The notes beneath the pieces are model-generated. The model saw nothing but the letters and a program-made list of their open reading frames with translations, did not search any database and was not told the origin of the DNA. Below are positions 16,058 through 27,200 of a DNA stretch of 53,561 nt, piece by piece. Position 1 is the stretch's first letter, and every line of letters begins with the position of its first letter. The translations under genes and the position numbers were made by a program. Source of the stretch: Methyloversatilis discipulorum (lineage in GTDB: Bacteria; Pseudomonadota; Gammaproteobacteria; Burkholderiales; Rhodocyclaceae); the NCBI RefSeq assembly GCF_018780585.1, contig NZ_JADMJL010000007.1:1-53561 (forward strand). Reading direction: 5' to 3'.

Positions 16058-19000
16058 GTGATCGGCGTGGAACTGCAGAACGACAACTTGCTGGCGTGGC
16101 TCATCGATCGACTTGCCGATGTACTGGGGCATGACGCATCGCGCATTCATCCGCACGGCACGCTGGAGGAACTCGGACTCGAATCGATGTCCGTCGTGGC
16201 CATGGGGCGCGTGCTCGAAGCGCACTTTCCGATGCTGCCGAGGACCTTCCTGTACGACTGCAGGACGGTGGCCGATGTCCATGACTATCTGCGCACGCAC
16301 TTTCCCGGCGAGGCCGCGCGGCTGTCGGCGTCGCTGACGCCGGTTGCCACACACGTCGCCCCGGCGCCGCGCTTCAGCGACCAGTGGGAAACGCTGGACG
16401 AAGTACCGGCCGATGCCGGCGTCGCGGCGATGGATCAGGCGATCGCGATCGTTGGCGTGGCCGGGCGCTACCCCGGGGCCGCCGACCTGGAGTCGTTCGC
16501 CGCCGCACTGGCGGCCGGTACCGACGCAGTGGGCGAGGTGCCGTCCGAACGCTGGTCGGCCGACGGTCTGTTCAGCCGCGATCCGGTGGCCCGCACGCAG
16601 TGGGCCAGCATGTCGAAATGGGGCGGCTTCCTGCGCGACGTCGATGCCTTTGATTCGGCCTTCTTCGGGGTGTCGGCGGTCGATGCCGATGTGATGGACC
16701 CACAGGAGCGTCTGTTCATCGAGTGCGCGTGGCACGCGCTGGAACACGCCGGCCTCGGGCCGGAGCGCCTGCCGCGTTCGCAGCCCGGCGCGGCCGCACG
16801 CGTCGGCGTGTTCGCCGGTATCACCACACTGTCCTATCCCTTGCTCGGCGAGGCGCACTGGCGCAGCGGCGGCGGTCAGGTGCCGACGGCGATGCCGTGG
16901 TCGGTCGCCAACCGCCTGTCCTGGCTGCTCGATTTCGACGGCCCGAGCATTGCGCTCGATACCGCCTGCTCGTCGTCGCTGACCGCGCTCCACCTCGCCT
17001 GCGAAAGCCTGCGCCGCGACGAGTGTGCGGTGGCGCTGGCCGGCGGCGTCAATCTTTACCTGCATCCGTCCAAGTATGTGCAGCTGAGCCAGCAGCGCAT
17101 GCTGTCGCCGACCGGTCGCTGCCATGCCTTTGGTGATGCCGCGGACGGCTTCGTGCCGGGTGAGGGCGTGGGTGTCGTCGTGCTGCGAAGGCTGGCCGAT
17201 GCACGCGCGGCCGGTGATCGCATCCTGGGCGTGATCCGCGCCACCGGCATCGCGCACGGCGGCCGCACGACCGGCTACACGGTGCCCAGTTCGCGCAGCC
17301 AGGGCGTGCTGATCCGTGACACGCTGGTGCGCGCCGGCATGAGCGCGTCGCGCATCGGCTATGTCGAGGCGCACGGCACCGGCACCGGGCTGGGTGATCC
17401 GGTCGAGGTCGAGGGCCTGCTTGCCGGTTGGGCGGGCGAGCGGCCGCAGCGCTGCGCGCTCGGTTCGGTCAAGGCGAACATCGGCCATCTCGAATCGGCC
17501 GCAGGCGTTGCCGGACTGACCAAGCTGCTGCTGCAGTTCCGCGCGCGCACGCTGTTCGCGTCGCTGCATTCGATGCGGATCAATCCGGCCATCGATCTGG
17601 CACGCACGCCGTTCCGCATTCCGCAGCGCACGGAGCCCTGGCCCGACGAGACGCAGCCGCGCTGTGCCGCACTCAGCTCCTTCGGTGCCGGCGGCGCCAA
17701 CGCGCACGTGATCGTCGAGGAGTGGGTCGATGCGCCGTCGGACATCGCTGCCGGCGCGATGGCCACGGTGTTTCCGTTCTCGGCCAGCGACGACGAGCAG
17801 CTCGATGTGGTGCTGGCGCGTTTCCGTGACTGGCTGGCGCCGCGTCTGGCAGAACTCGATACCCCGACCGGACGCGCCCGCGTCGCGGTGACGCTGCAGC
17901 TCGGACGCACGCCGCTGCGCGCCCGGGCACTGGCCGTCGCCGCCTCGCTGGCCGAACTGTTGCAGTCGCTGTCGACCGGTGACCTGCAGCGCGGCGGTGT
18001 CGGGGACGCTCCCGTGACAGCGGATGCAGGCACCGGCGACCCGCTCGCGCTGGCCGCGCGCTGGCTGTCCGGTGCGCCGGTGCAGTGGTCGGCGCTGTGG
18101 CTGACGGCGGGCCGGGTCATGCCGCAGCCGCTGGATCTGCCCGGCTATCCGTTCCGCCGCACCCGCCACTGGATCGGTGGCGCGCAGACACCGTCCGCAG
18201 TGCGTTTCGACGCCGCGCCGGCCAGCGCAGCGCCCGCGGGTGCGCTGCACATTGCGCCGGACGACTGGCGCGCGCGCAATCACGTGGTCGATGGACACGC
18301 TGTCTTTCCTGCGGCCGGCTTCCTGCAGTTGCTGGCGGCGCGCCTGCCCGGCAGCGACGCGATCGAGTTCCGCGACCTGATGTGGGGACGCCCGCTGGTG
18401 CTCGATGCGCCGGCTGACGTGACGGTGGAGCTGGAAGCCGATGGGCGCTGCGCCGTGCGCAGCGGCGGCAGGGACAGCGGCGCGGCTCACCTGCGCGGAT
18501 CGCTGCGTTCGGCTATGACCGAGGCGTCACCGGTCATCATCGGCCGCCCGCCCGGACCGTTCGACCGCGACGCCTTCTACGCGCGCTTCGAACGGATGGG
18601 GCTGCGCTACGGGCCGGACTTCCAGCCGGTACGGGCGCTGATGCGCGAGGCGTCACACGCCGTCGCCGAACTGTTGGTCACTCCGCGCGACGACGTCGGC
18701 CGCATCGATCCGGCCCTGCTCGACGGCGTATTCCAGTGCGCCGTGGCGCTGGCGCCGGACGCCGTGCTGGCGGCCGGGCGCGCCTTCGTGCCGTTCTCGA
18801 TGCGCCGCTTCGCACTGCATGCGCCGCTGCAGGGACGCGCGCGCGTGCGTATCGAGTATCGGGGCAGCCCGGCACCCGGACTGCACGCCTTTGATTTCCG
18901 CGTATGCGCTGACGACGGCGCGCCGCTCGCGGATATCGAGGGCTTCTGCTTCCGCGCCTGGGAGGGTGCCCGCAGCGCACCGCTGCATCTGCTGCAGCGC

Positions 19001-22000
19001 CGCTGGTCCGTTGCCGACAGCCGCCCGCATGCGGCCGCGCCGGTGTCGCCGATGCTGCTTGCGGGGGCGGCGGGCGTCAGTCTCGACGGGCTTGCCGCCA
19101 GGCTGCGCCGCCTGCATCCGGCGCAGCCGCTGTGGCGCATCGAGACTTCGCAGCGCTTCCGCTTCCATGAAGGCCATTGCATCGACATGGATGCGGCCGA
19201 ACTCGCGCACCGGCGCACCTTGCTCGAACTGCTGCAGCACGGCGACGCCTTCCCGGCGACCGTCGTGTGGGTGGCCGGGAATTCGCATGACGCGGTCGAG
19301 GCCGACGTGCGGCGATTCGTCACGCTGGCGCAACTGCTGGTGGGCGCGCTGGGCGCACGTGCGCTGCGCCTGGTCTATGTCGGCACGCCGTCCGCCGACG
19401 ACGGGCGCTGCTTCCACGGCGCCATGGGCGGACTGCTGAAGAGCCTGCACCTCGAAGCGCCCCGCGTGTTGGCCGCCGTGCTGGAGCTGGATGCAGCGAC
19501 GCGCGACGACCCGGTCCGTCGCGCCGATGCGATTGCCGCCGCGCTGGCACGCCCGCTGTCGCCCGGTCAGGTGCCGCGTCTGCGCGTACGCGACGGGCGC
19601 ATCGAGGAGGAACGCTTTGCCTGGCTGGACGCGCCGACGGCCGACTGGTTGCCGACGCGCGGTGCGACCTATCTGATCACCGGTGGCATGGGTGCGCTCG
19701 GACGCATCTTCGCGCGCTGGCTGGCCCGCTGCGGCGTGCATGTTGCGCTGGTGGGCCGCAGTCCGCTGGATGACGAGGGTGCGCGCGCGGTCGCCGCTCT
19801 CGGTGGTGACGGCGCTTCGGTGGTGTACGTGCAGGGCGACGTGACCGACGCCGCTTCGCTCAACGGCGCGCTGCAGCAGATACGTGCAACGCTGGGCCCG
19901 GTACGCGGCGTCATCCATGCGGCCGGTGTGCTGCGCGACGCCTTCTTCGTCAAGCACGGCGACGATGACTGGCAGGCGGTGCTCGCACCCAAGATCGCCG
20001 CCGCACGTCTGCTCGACGAGGCGACGCGCGACGATCCGCTCGAAGCCTTCGTGCTGTTCTCGTCGCTGGCCGGCGCGCATGGCAATGTCGGCCAGAGCGT
20101 CTATGCCTATGCCAACGCCTGGCTGGACGACTACGCCGAACTGCGCGCGCAGGCGGTGGCCGAGGGGCGACGGCGTGGTCGCACGCTGGCGCTGGCCTGG
20201 CCGCTGTGGCGCAGCGAAAGCGGCATGCAGGCGCCACCGCCGGTCATGCAGTGGATGGCCGAGCGCGGCCTTGAACTGCTCGACGCGGAGCAGGGCGTAC
20301 AGGCGTTGCGCAGCGCGATGGCGAGCGGGGCGGCGGGTGTCGTCGTCTGCAGCGGCCGGCGCGAAGGCGTGGCCCGACTGCTGGAAGTCGGGCCGGCCGC
20401 GGTCGAGCGGCAGTCGCGGGCAGCAGCGCCCGTGCGCGCCGTCGCGACGGCTGTCGACACGGCAGGGGCACTGTGCAACCGGCTGGGCGACATGCTGGCC
20501 CGAGCCTGCGGCATCGCCCGCGCCCGTGTCACGCCGACCACGCCGCTGCAGTCGCTGGGCCTGGATTCCATCATGGTGATGGATCTGAATGGCGAACTGG
20601 ACAAGCACTTCGCGTCGCTGCCGAAGACGCTGCTGTACGAAGCCGACACCGTGCAGGCGCTCGCCGCGCACATCGCGTCGGCCGAGCCGGAGGCGGCGGC
20701 ACGCTTCGTCGGCGTCGCCACTGCGCCGCCGGAGGAGGCTGCGCAGCCGGCTGTCGCGGCGGTGCCTGCGGTGCCGGCGCCCTGCATGCAGTCGGAAACC
20801 GGGGGCCGGGGGTCGGAGGCAGGACACGGCCTGGCCATCGCCATCGTCGGCATCGCCGGCCGCTATCCGCGCGCCGCCGACCTCGACACCTTCTGGGACA
20901 ACCTGCTGCAGGGCATGGACTGCGTCGGCGAGCTGTCGCAGCGCTGGCCGGACGATCCCGCCTTCACCCGGCGCGAAGGTGAGGCGGGGAAGAGCGGCGC
21001 CTATGCACGCTGGGCCGCGCTGATCGACCACCACGACTGTTTCGATCCGCTGTTCTTCGGCATCGCGCCGCGCGACGCCGAACGCATGGACCCGCAGGAG
21101 CGGCTGTTCCTCGAAGCGTCCTGGCTGGCCATCGAGGACGCCGGCTACACGCCGCAGACCCTGCAGTCGCCGCCGTCGCGCGACGGCGCGCGGGCGCGCG
21201 TCGGCGTGCTGGCCGGCGTCATGTACGGCGAGTACCAGTACTACGGCGCCGGCGGCTCGGCCACGCTGACCAATTCGTCCTATGCCTCGATCGCCAACCG
21301 CGTGTCCTACACGCTGGGTTTCAACGGTGCCTCATTCGCGCTGGACAGCATGTGCTCTTCCTCGCTGACCGCGCTGCACACTGCCTGCCTGCTGCTGCGC
21401 GCCGGCGAATGCGACGCGGTGCTGGCCGGTGGCGTCAATCTGTCCAGCCATCCGTACCGCTACCGCATGTTGAGCGAACTGCAGTTCGCCGCCAGCGACG
21501 GCCGCTGCCGCAGCTTCGGCGCCGGCGGTGACGGCTATGTGCCGGGCGAGGGCGTCGGTGTGGTGGTGCTCAAGCGGCTGGACGACGCGCTGCGCGACGG
21601 CGACCACATCCACGGCGTCATCCGCGGTTCGGCCATCGGCCATGGCGGGCGCACGTCCGGTTTCACCGTGCCGACACCGGTCGGGCAGAGCGAGGTGATT
21701 GCGGATGCCTTCGCCGCGGCCGGCGTGCCGGCGTCGCGTCTGGGCTATATCGAGGCACACGGTACCGGCACCGGTCTGGGCGATCCGATCGAGCTGCGCG
21801 GCCTGGCGATGGCGCTCGAAGGCGTGCTGGATGATGCGGTCGTGCCGATCGGTTCGGTGAAGTCGCAGATCGGCCATCTCGAATCCGCAGCCGGCGTGGC
21901 CGCGCTGAGCAAGGTACTGCTGCAGATGCGGCATGGCCGGCTGGCGCCGTCGATACACAGCGAGCCGGCGAACCCCAATATCGACTTTTCGAAGCTGCCC

Positions 22001-22801
22001 TTCCGCGTGCAGGCCGAAGCGGCCGACTGGCCGGCACCGCGCGATGCGACAGGCCACACGCTGCCGCGGCTGGCGGCCATCAGTTCCTTCGGTGCTGGCG
22101 GTTCCAACGCGCACCTGGTGGTCGAGGAATGGCCGGGCACGCCGGCCACCGACTTGCCCGGTCCGCACATCGTCGTGCTGTCGGCGCGCACGCCGGACAC
22201 GCTGCGCACGATGGCGCAGTCGCTGGCACGCCATGTCGAACGTGCGCTGGAACTCGGCGAGGCGCAGTCGCTGGCCGATCTCGCGGCGACGCTGCGTATG
22301 GCGCGCGTCGCCCAGCCCAACCGGCTCGCCGTGATCGCCGATGACCTGAGGACGCTGGGGGCGCAGCTGCGCGCCAGTCTGGAAGGCGAGTTCTGGCAGC
22401 TCGACGCCTCCACACTGCCGGCCGGCGTGTTCAAGGGCGTGGCCGACGCCGAGGGCGCGGCCGCCGAGGCGGGCAGCGAGCCCGCGGCGCTGGCGCGTGC
22501 CTGGGTCAGTGGCGCCTTCGATGACTGGAGCGCACAGCCGGTGCCGCCGCTGCGCCGGCGCGTGCCGCTGCCCGGCACCGCCTTCCAGCGCCGGCGCTTC
22601 TGGGCGCAGCCGGTCGCCCCGGCCCCGCAGATCGCCGAGCCGGCGGTGACCTATGTCGCCACAGCGGCAGCACCGCCCGCGCCCGACATCGCTGCGCCGC
22701 TGTCGCCGCGCGACATCCTCGAACGAGTCAAGACCGGCCGCATGAGGCCCGACGAAGCGAAGCGTCTGCTCGCCGGCATGCGGGCCACCGCAGACCAGTA
22801 A
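16058..22801 (+). CDS. Trans-AT polyketide synthase, ACP-KS-DH-KR-ACP-KS
   Basis: 2247 residues from a GTG; an upstream in-frame ATG at 16040 is closed by a stop two codons later. Domains: ACP (1-90, S43 in GLESMS); KS (125-556, C304 in DTACSSSL, with EAHGTGT and NIGHLESAAG); post-KS adaptor ending LPGYPF; DH (735-975, H742 in HVVDGHAVFP, D889 and Q893); KR (1200-1460, GGMGALG 1209-1215, S1336/Y1349/N1353); ACP (1465-1560, S1504); KS (1590-2022, C1766 in DSMCSSSL). No AT domain is present, so malonyl must be supplied in trans. The protein starts with an ACP and ends on a KS, so both end modules are completed by other proteins. Its last residues (ILERVKTGRMRPDEAKRLL) resemble short docking motifs of trans-AT synthases. 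All key catalytic residues look intact. Confidence 0.93.
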   Translation: MIGVELQNDNLLAWLIDRLADVLGHDASRIHPHGTLEELGLESMSVVAMGRVLEAHFPMLPRTFLYDCRTVADVHDYLRTHFPGEAARLSASLTPVATHVAPAPRFSDQWETLDEVPADAGVAAMDQAIAIVGVAGRYPGAADLESFAAALAAGTDAVGEVPSERWSADGLFSRDPVARTQWASMSKWGGFLRDVDAFDSAFFGVSAVDADVMDPQERLFIECAWHALEHAGLGPERLPRSQPGAAARVGVFAGITTLSYPLLGEAHWRSGGGQVPTAMPWSVANRLSWLLDFDGPSIALDTACSSSLTALHLACESLRRDECAVALAGGVNLYLHPSKYVQLSQQRMLSPTGRCHAFGDAADGFVPGEGVGVVVLRRLADARAAGDRILGVIRATGIAHGGRTTGYTVPSSRSQGVLIRDTLVRAGMSASRIGYVEAHGTGTGLGDPVEVEGLLAGWAGERPQRCALGSVKANIGHLESAAGVAGLTKLLLQFRARTLFASLHSMRINPAIDLARTPFRIPQRTEPWPDETQPRCAALSSFGAGGANAHVIVEEWVDAPSDIAAGAMATVFPFSASDDEQLDVVLARFRDWLAPRLAELDTPTGRARVAVTLQLGRTPLRARALAVAASLAELLQSLSTGDLQRGGVGDAPVTADAGTGDPLALAARWLSGAPVQWSALWLTAGRVMPQPLDLPGYPFRRTRHWIGGAQTPSAVRFDAAPASAAPAGALHIAPDDWRARNHVVDGHAVFPAAGFLQLLAARLPGSDAIEFRDLMWGRPLVLDAPADVTVELEADGRCAVRSGGRDSGAAHLRGSLRSAMTEASPVIIGRPPGPFDRDAFYARFERMGLRYGPDFQPVRALMREASHAVAELLVTPRDDVGRIDPALLDGVFQCAVALAPDAVLAAGRAFVPFSMRRFALHAPLQGRARVRIEYRGSPAPGLHAFDFRVCADDGAPLADIEGFCFRAWEGARSAPLHLLQRRWSVADSRPHAAAPVSPMLLAGAAGVSLDGLAARLRRLHPAQPLWRIETSQRFRFHEGHCIDMDAAELAHRRTLLELLQHGDAFPATVVWVAGNSHDAVEADVRRFVTLAQLLVGALGARALRLVYVGTPSADDGRCFHGAMGGLLKSLHLEAPRVLAAVLELDAATRDDPVRRADAIAAALARPLSPGQVPRLRVRDGRIEEERFAWLDAPTADWLPTRGATYLITGGMGALGRIFARWLARCGVHVALVGRSPLDDEGARAVAALGGDGASVVYVQGDVTDAASLNGALQQIRATLGPVRGVIHAAGVLRDAFFVKHGDDDWQAVLAPKIAAARLLDEATRDDPLEAFVLFSSLAGAHGNVGQSVYAYANAWLDDYAELRAQAVAEGRRRGRTLALAWPLWRSESGMQAPPPVMQWMAERGLELLDAEQGVQALRSAMASGAAGVVVCSGRREGVARLLEVGPAAVERQSRAAAPVRAVATAVDTAGALCNRLGDMLARACGIARARVTPTTPLQSLGLDSIMVMDLNGELDKHFASLPKTLLYEADTVQALAAHIASAEPEAAARFVGVATAPPEEAAQPAVAAVPAVPAPCMQSETGGRGSEAGHGLAIAIVGIAGRYPRAADLDTFWDNLLQGMDCVGELSQRWPDDPAFTRREGEAGKSGAYARWAALIDHHDCFDPLFFGIAPRDAERMDPQERLFLEASWLAIEDAGYTPQTLQSPPSRDGARARVGVLAGVMYGEYQYYGAGGSATLTNSSYASIANRVSYTLGFNGASFALDSMCSSSLTALHTACLLLRAGECDAVLAGGVNLSSHPYRYRMLSELQFAASDGRCRSFGAGGDGYVPGEGVGVVVLKRLDDALRDGDHIHGVIRGSAIGHGGRTSGFTVPTPVGQSEVIADAFAAAGVPASRLGYIEAHGTGTGLGDPIELRGLAMALEGVLDDAVVPIGSVKSQIGHLESAAGVAALSKVLLQMRHGRLAPSIHSEPANPNIDFSKLPFRVQAEAADWPAPRDATGHTLPRLAAISSFGAGGSNAHLVVEEWPGTPATDLPGPHIVVLSARTPDTLRTMAQSLARHVERALELGEAQSLADLAATLRMARVAQPNRLAVIADDLRTLGAQLRASLEGEFWQLDASTLPAGVFKGVADAEGAAAEAGSEPAALARAWVSGAFDDWSAQPVPPLRRRVPLPGTAFQRRRFWAQPVAPAPQIAEPAVTYVATAAAPPAPDIAAPLSPRDILERVKTGRMRPDEAKRLLAGMRATADQ

Positions 22802-22837
22802 GCACAGACCACCACCCGCAGACCAACAGGGACAGAC

Positions 22838-24175
22838 ATGACGGATTTTGATCGTACGGTGGGCATCATCGGCGGCGGCGCCTCGGGCATCGGTGTTGCC
22901 AAGGCGCTGACCGAGGCCGGCCTCGACTACGAAGTGCTGGAAGCCAGTGGCGGCCTCGGCGGCAACTGGCAGCCGGAAGGGCCGGCGTCGAAGATGTACG
23001 CGTCGGTGCACCTCATCAGTTCGCGTCGCAACACGCAGTTCTCCGATCTGCCGATGCCGGATAGCTACCCGCACTATCCGCGGCACAGCCAGATGTACGC
23101 CTACCTGATGTCAGTCGCCGAGCGCTTCCGGGTCGAGGCGCACACGCGCTTCCACACCCGGGTCGTCCGTGCGCGGCCGGAGGGCGGCGGCTGGCGCTGC
23201 GAACTGGCTGACGGCGGCGTGCGCCGCTACGCCCATCTGGTGGTCGCCAACGGCCTGCTGCGCATTCCGCTCGTTCCGAAGTTCGAAGGCCATTTTGACG
23301 GCGAAAGCGTGCACTCCGGCGACTATCGCTCGGCGGACCAGTTCCGCGGCAAGCGCGTGCTGGTGGTCGGTGGCGGCAATTCCGGCTGCGACATTGCGGT
23401 CGATGCGGCGCTCAATGCCGATGCGGCTTTCCATTCGACCCGGCGCGGCTATCACTACATGCCGAAGTTCGTCGATGGCAAGCCGACGCAGGAATGGCTG
23501 ATGGACATCGCACCGAAGTTCACCGATGCCCAAGCCTACTGGGACCACGTCGGTGCAGTGTTCAAGCTGGCCGGATTCGATGGCACCGACTTCGGCCTGC
23601 CGGCACCCGACCACCGCATCGATGCGGCACATCCGATCATGAATTCGCAGGTGCTGTACCACATCGGTCACGGCGACCTTGCGCCCAAGCCGGACATCCG
23701 CCGCATCGACGGCCGCACCGTCGAGTTCACCGACGGCAGCCGCGAGCAGATCGACCTCATCCTGTGGGCGACCGGCTTCCGCACCGATCTGTCCTTCTTC
23801 GATGCGGCGGATTTCGATCCGCGCGTCGATCTGGATCGCCTGTTCCTGCGCATGGTGCCGCAGCGCCACGACAACCTGCTCTTCGTCGGCTACCTCAATA
23901 CGCCGTCCGGCCTCGGCAACGTACTCAACATCACCGCGCGCTTCGTTGCCGCCTGCCTGCGCGCGCGCATCGCCGGCAGCGACAACTTCCGCCGGCTGCA
24001 GCAGATGAAGCAGCAGCCGGAGCGGCTCGACCTCGGTCAGGGCCGCTTCATGGATACCGATCGCCATCGCTACGAGGTCGACCTGTGGAAGTACATCCGC
24101 GCGGTCAATTTCGTCACCGGAAAGCTGCTCGACGGCGCCGCACAGACCGCGCCGGCCGAGGCGCTGACCGCATGA
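22838..24175 (+). CDS. Flavin-dependent monooxygenase (class B, FMO/Baeyer-Villiger type)
   Basis: 445 residues. The FAD-binding GGGASG is at 12-17 and the NADPH-binding GGGNSG at 178-183. Between them, F153-D-G-E-S-V-H159-S-G-D-Y163 matches the FxGxxxHxxxY fingerprint of class B flavin monooxygenases; LWATGF is the later FMO signature. Such enzymes in trans-AT clusters oxidise acyl chains still bound to the ACP, inserting oxygen (ester formation) or hydroxylating alpha carbons. The gene starts 36 bp after the first synthase and lies in the same operon. It is related to, but clearly distinct from, the flavin domain at the end of the next protein. Confidence 0.9.
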   Translation: MTDFDRTVGIIGGGASGIGVAKALTEAGLDYEVLEASGGLGGNWQPEGPASKMYASVHLISSRRNTQFSDLPMPDSYPHYPRHSQMYAYLMSVAERFRVEAHTRFHTRVVRARPEGGGWRCELADGGVRRYAHLVVANGLLRIPLVPKFEGHFDGESVHSGDYRSADQFRGKRVLVVGGGNSGCDIAVDAALNADAAFHSTRRGYHYMPKFVDGKPTQEWLMDIAPKFTDAQAYWDHVGAVFKLAGFDGTDFGLPAPDHRIDAAHPIMNSQVLYHIGHGDLAPKPDIRRIDGRTVEFTDGSREQIDLILWATGFRTDLSFFDAADFDPRVDLDRLFLRMVPQRHDNLLFVGYLNTPSGLGNVLNITARFVAACLRARIAGSDNFRRLQQMKQQPERLDLGQGRFMDTDRHRYEVDLWKYIRAVNFVTGKLLDGAAQTAPAEALTA

Positions 24176-24209
24176 GCACCGACTTCACCACGCATACCGG
24201 GGGTTCCGC

Positions 24210-27200
24210 ATGGACATGAGCATCGCCGACGAGCTGTCGCCGGAAGAGGCGCTGGCGCTGATCGAAGGACTGGAGATGGAGGAGACACCCATGGTCGCGC
24301 CGGCCATCGCTCCGGCTCCATCGACCGTTCCTGCAACGCGCGTGGTGCCGGCTGCGCGGCCGGCACTGGAGGTCGCGCTGGAGCACGATCTGGGCGCGCT
24401 GGTCATGGACGTGCTGAAGCTCGAAGCCACCGACTTCTCACCGACGCGCTCGCTGATGGACTACGGCATGGATTCGATCTCGTCCACCGAGATCGGCAAC
24501 CGCTTCACGGCGCGCTTCGGCATCGTCATTCCGCCCACCGTGTTCTTCGAATTCCAGGATCTGCGCGGTCTCACCCGCTATCTGCTGAAGAATCACGACG
24601 CCGACGTGAAGCGCGTGCTGGGTGACCTCGAAGGTTCGGTCGCCGTCGCGCCAGCCGCCGCCGCGGCCCGTGCCCCCGAACCTGTCCGGACAGCTCCCGC
24701 CCCGGTCCCGGTCCCGGCTCCCCGCCCGGCGCCCGTTGCCGCGGCGCCGTCGCCGGCACTGCGGGCGGTGACCGCGGCGGCCGACGCGCCGCTGTCGATC
24801 GAGGCGCTGTGGGCGGAGCAGGGCGGGGCCGCTGCGCCGGTGTCCGTCGTTCCGCCTGCACCCGTTCCCGCACCCTTACGCGTACCCGTCGCCCGGCAGC
24901 AGGACACCACCGCCCCGGAAGGCGGCGTGCGCCAGCCCTCGCGCGAACATCTGGATGCACAGCAGGCCGTCGTCGATCAGGCGCGTTCGGTCAGCGTGCA
25001 GGGTCGTTCCGGCCGCACCATCGAGGCGGCGGTCTACGGACGGGGCCGGCCTGTGCTGCTGCTCGGCGGCCTGGTCATGCACACCTCGGTCATGTGGCGG
25101 CTGCAGCTGCGCGAACTGGGCGAGCATTACCGGCTGATCGCCTATCACATGCCGGGCTGCGGCCGTACCGACTTCTACAGCCCGCTGACGTTGTCGTCGA
25201 TGGCGGACGACGTGGCCGAACTGCTGGATGGCCTGGGCATCAGCGAACCGCTGCCGGTGATCGGCTATTCCTTCGGCGGCGTGCTGGCGCAGCGCTTCTG
25301 CGTCGACCATCCGCAGCGCGTGTCCGCGCTGGTGGCGACGGTCACCTCGCCGTTCGCGCAGGGCGCCAACGATTTCGCCACGCTGATGCGCGAGCTGCAG
25401 ATGAGCGAGCGCTTCATGGAACTGAACCGCGGCTGGAACATTCCGTCGCTGCCGGCCTACCAGGCCGTCGTTGGTGCCTTCGACCACCGCGAGGCGCTGT
25501 CCGCGCTGCGTTGCCCGGCGCTGGTGATCAGCGGGCGCGATGACCGCTACATGCAGCCGGCCTATGGCCGCGCGCTGGCCGACGCGCTGCCCGGTGCGCG
25601 CTACGTCTGCTTCCCGGGCGCCGGCCATCTGCTGGGCTTTACCCATTTCGAGGCCTACAACCGTCTGCTGCTGCGTTTCCTCGACGAAGTGGCGCCGGCG
25701 CGCGGCGAGGTGGCGGGTGTGCCCGCACTGGTGCCGGCCAGCGTTTTCGCACCGGCCGACGCCGACGCGCTGCAGGTGCTGGAGGACTATGTGCGCCGCG
25801 GCGATCAGGGGCACTGCGCCATCCTGTCGCCGCAGTCGGCCCAGGTCGCGCTGCTGCTCAACCGCATCCAGGCACAGAACAAGAGCGGCGACGAGGACTA
25901 CCGCTGCCTGTTCCTGACCTCGCAGCACGAGGCGCTCGACGCCGCGCTGCGCCTGGCCCGGCACCGCGCGCGCAACCGCGACGCCGACAGCAGCGGCGAA
26001 CTGCTGCTGATCGACGCAGGAGAAGGCTGGCGTCGCTACTTCGATCCGCTGGACGCGGGTCCGGACGACGCACTGGTCCCGGGTGTGGTGTTCGTGTCCA
26101 CCGTGCTCGAAGCGATCGAGCGGCTGGAAGGCGGCGCCTCGCCGGTGGCGGCCGTGCTGGTGTGCGATGCCTTCACGCCGGCCGAGGACGCCGACCGCCT
26201 GATCGCCGCCTGCGCCGCGTGCGAGGTGCTCAGCGTGCTGGTCGACAACAACGATCCGGACACTGCGGCTGCGGAGTGGATCGCGCCGTCCTGCCGCGAG
26301 CGCGCCGACATGATCGTGCTCGGCGAATCGATGGCCGCGAGCCGGGTGCCGGTGGCCGCCTGCATGGTGCGCGCGCCGGTACACCAGACCTGGAGCATGA
26401 CGCCCAGCGAAAGCTATGTGCGCAACGTGATGACCAGCTTCGGCTTCCCGCTGGCGGTGGCGCGCGAGGCACTGCTCCGGGCCTTCGGCGATCGCATCGA
26501 CGCCGCTACGCACCGGCTGATGCGGCGCATCGACGCCGACGTCGACGCCTGCTACGACGCGCACCTGCGCTGGGGCAATTCGGGGTATGCGCGGGTGGCG
26601 CGACTGCACGGCTTCGACGCGCGCTTCGAGGCGGCACGCGGCATGAAGTCGCTGCTGCGCGACCGCGACGGCACCGCGCGCACGGTACTCGACTGCTTCG
26701 TGAACGTGGGCACCAGTCCGCGCGGCCTCAATCCGCTGGACGTGATCGACGGCGTGGTGCGCGCGCACGACGCGAACACCGACTACTGGGGCGAACTGGC
26801 TGCGCTGCTCAGTGCGCGCACCGGTCTTCCGCATGCCTTCCCGGCCTCCAGCAACGTGACCGCGGTCGAGGTGGCGCTGACGCTGGGCGCGCTCGCCCGC
26901 CCGCAGAAGCGCCGCATGCTGTTCTTTTCCGGAGGTCTCGGCTTCTCGATGCTGAGCGCGGTCGCTTCGCACGACGCGGTGTTCGACATCTTCCGCAAGC
27001 CCTTCGAGCCTCTGTACCGGCACAGCGTATTCATCGACGCGCACGCGCCGGACGCGGCGCAGAAGCTCGAAGCCGAACTGCTGTCCGGCGACATCGGCTT
27101 GGTGTGGTTCGAAACCATACAGGTGGACGCCAACGCCACCCGCCCGCTGCCGCCGCATCTGGTCGAACTCATCGTCCGTCACCGCGAAGCCGGCGGCTAT

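Noticed and set aside
17725-18200. Possible acyltransferase domain after the first KS
   Set aside because: The segment lacks GHSxGE and is only as long as a trans-AT post-KS adaptor that ends in LPGYPF.
16043-18490. Long minus-strand reading frame of 815 codons opposite the first synthase; similar ones at 18653-21034 and 24876-27254
   Set aside because: Arg/His/Gln-rich composition without motifs is typical of the antisense of GC-rich genes, and the plus strand has complete catalytic motifs there.
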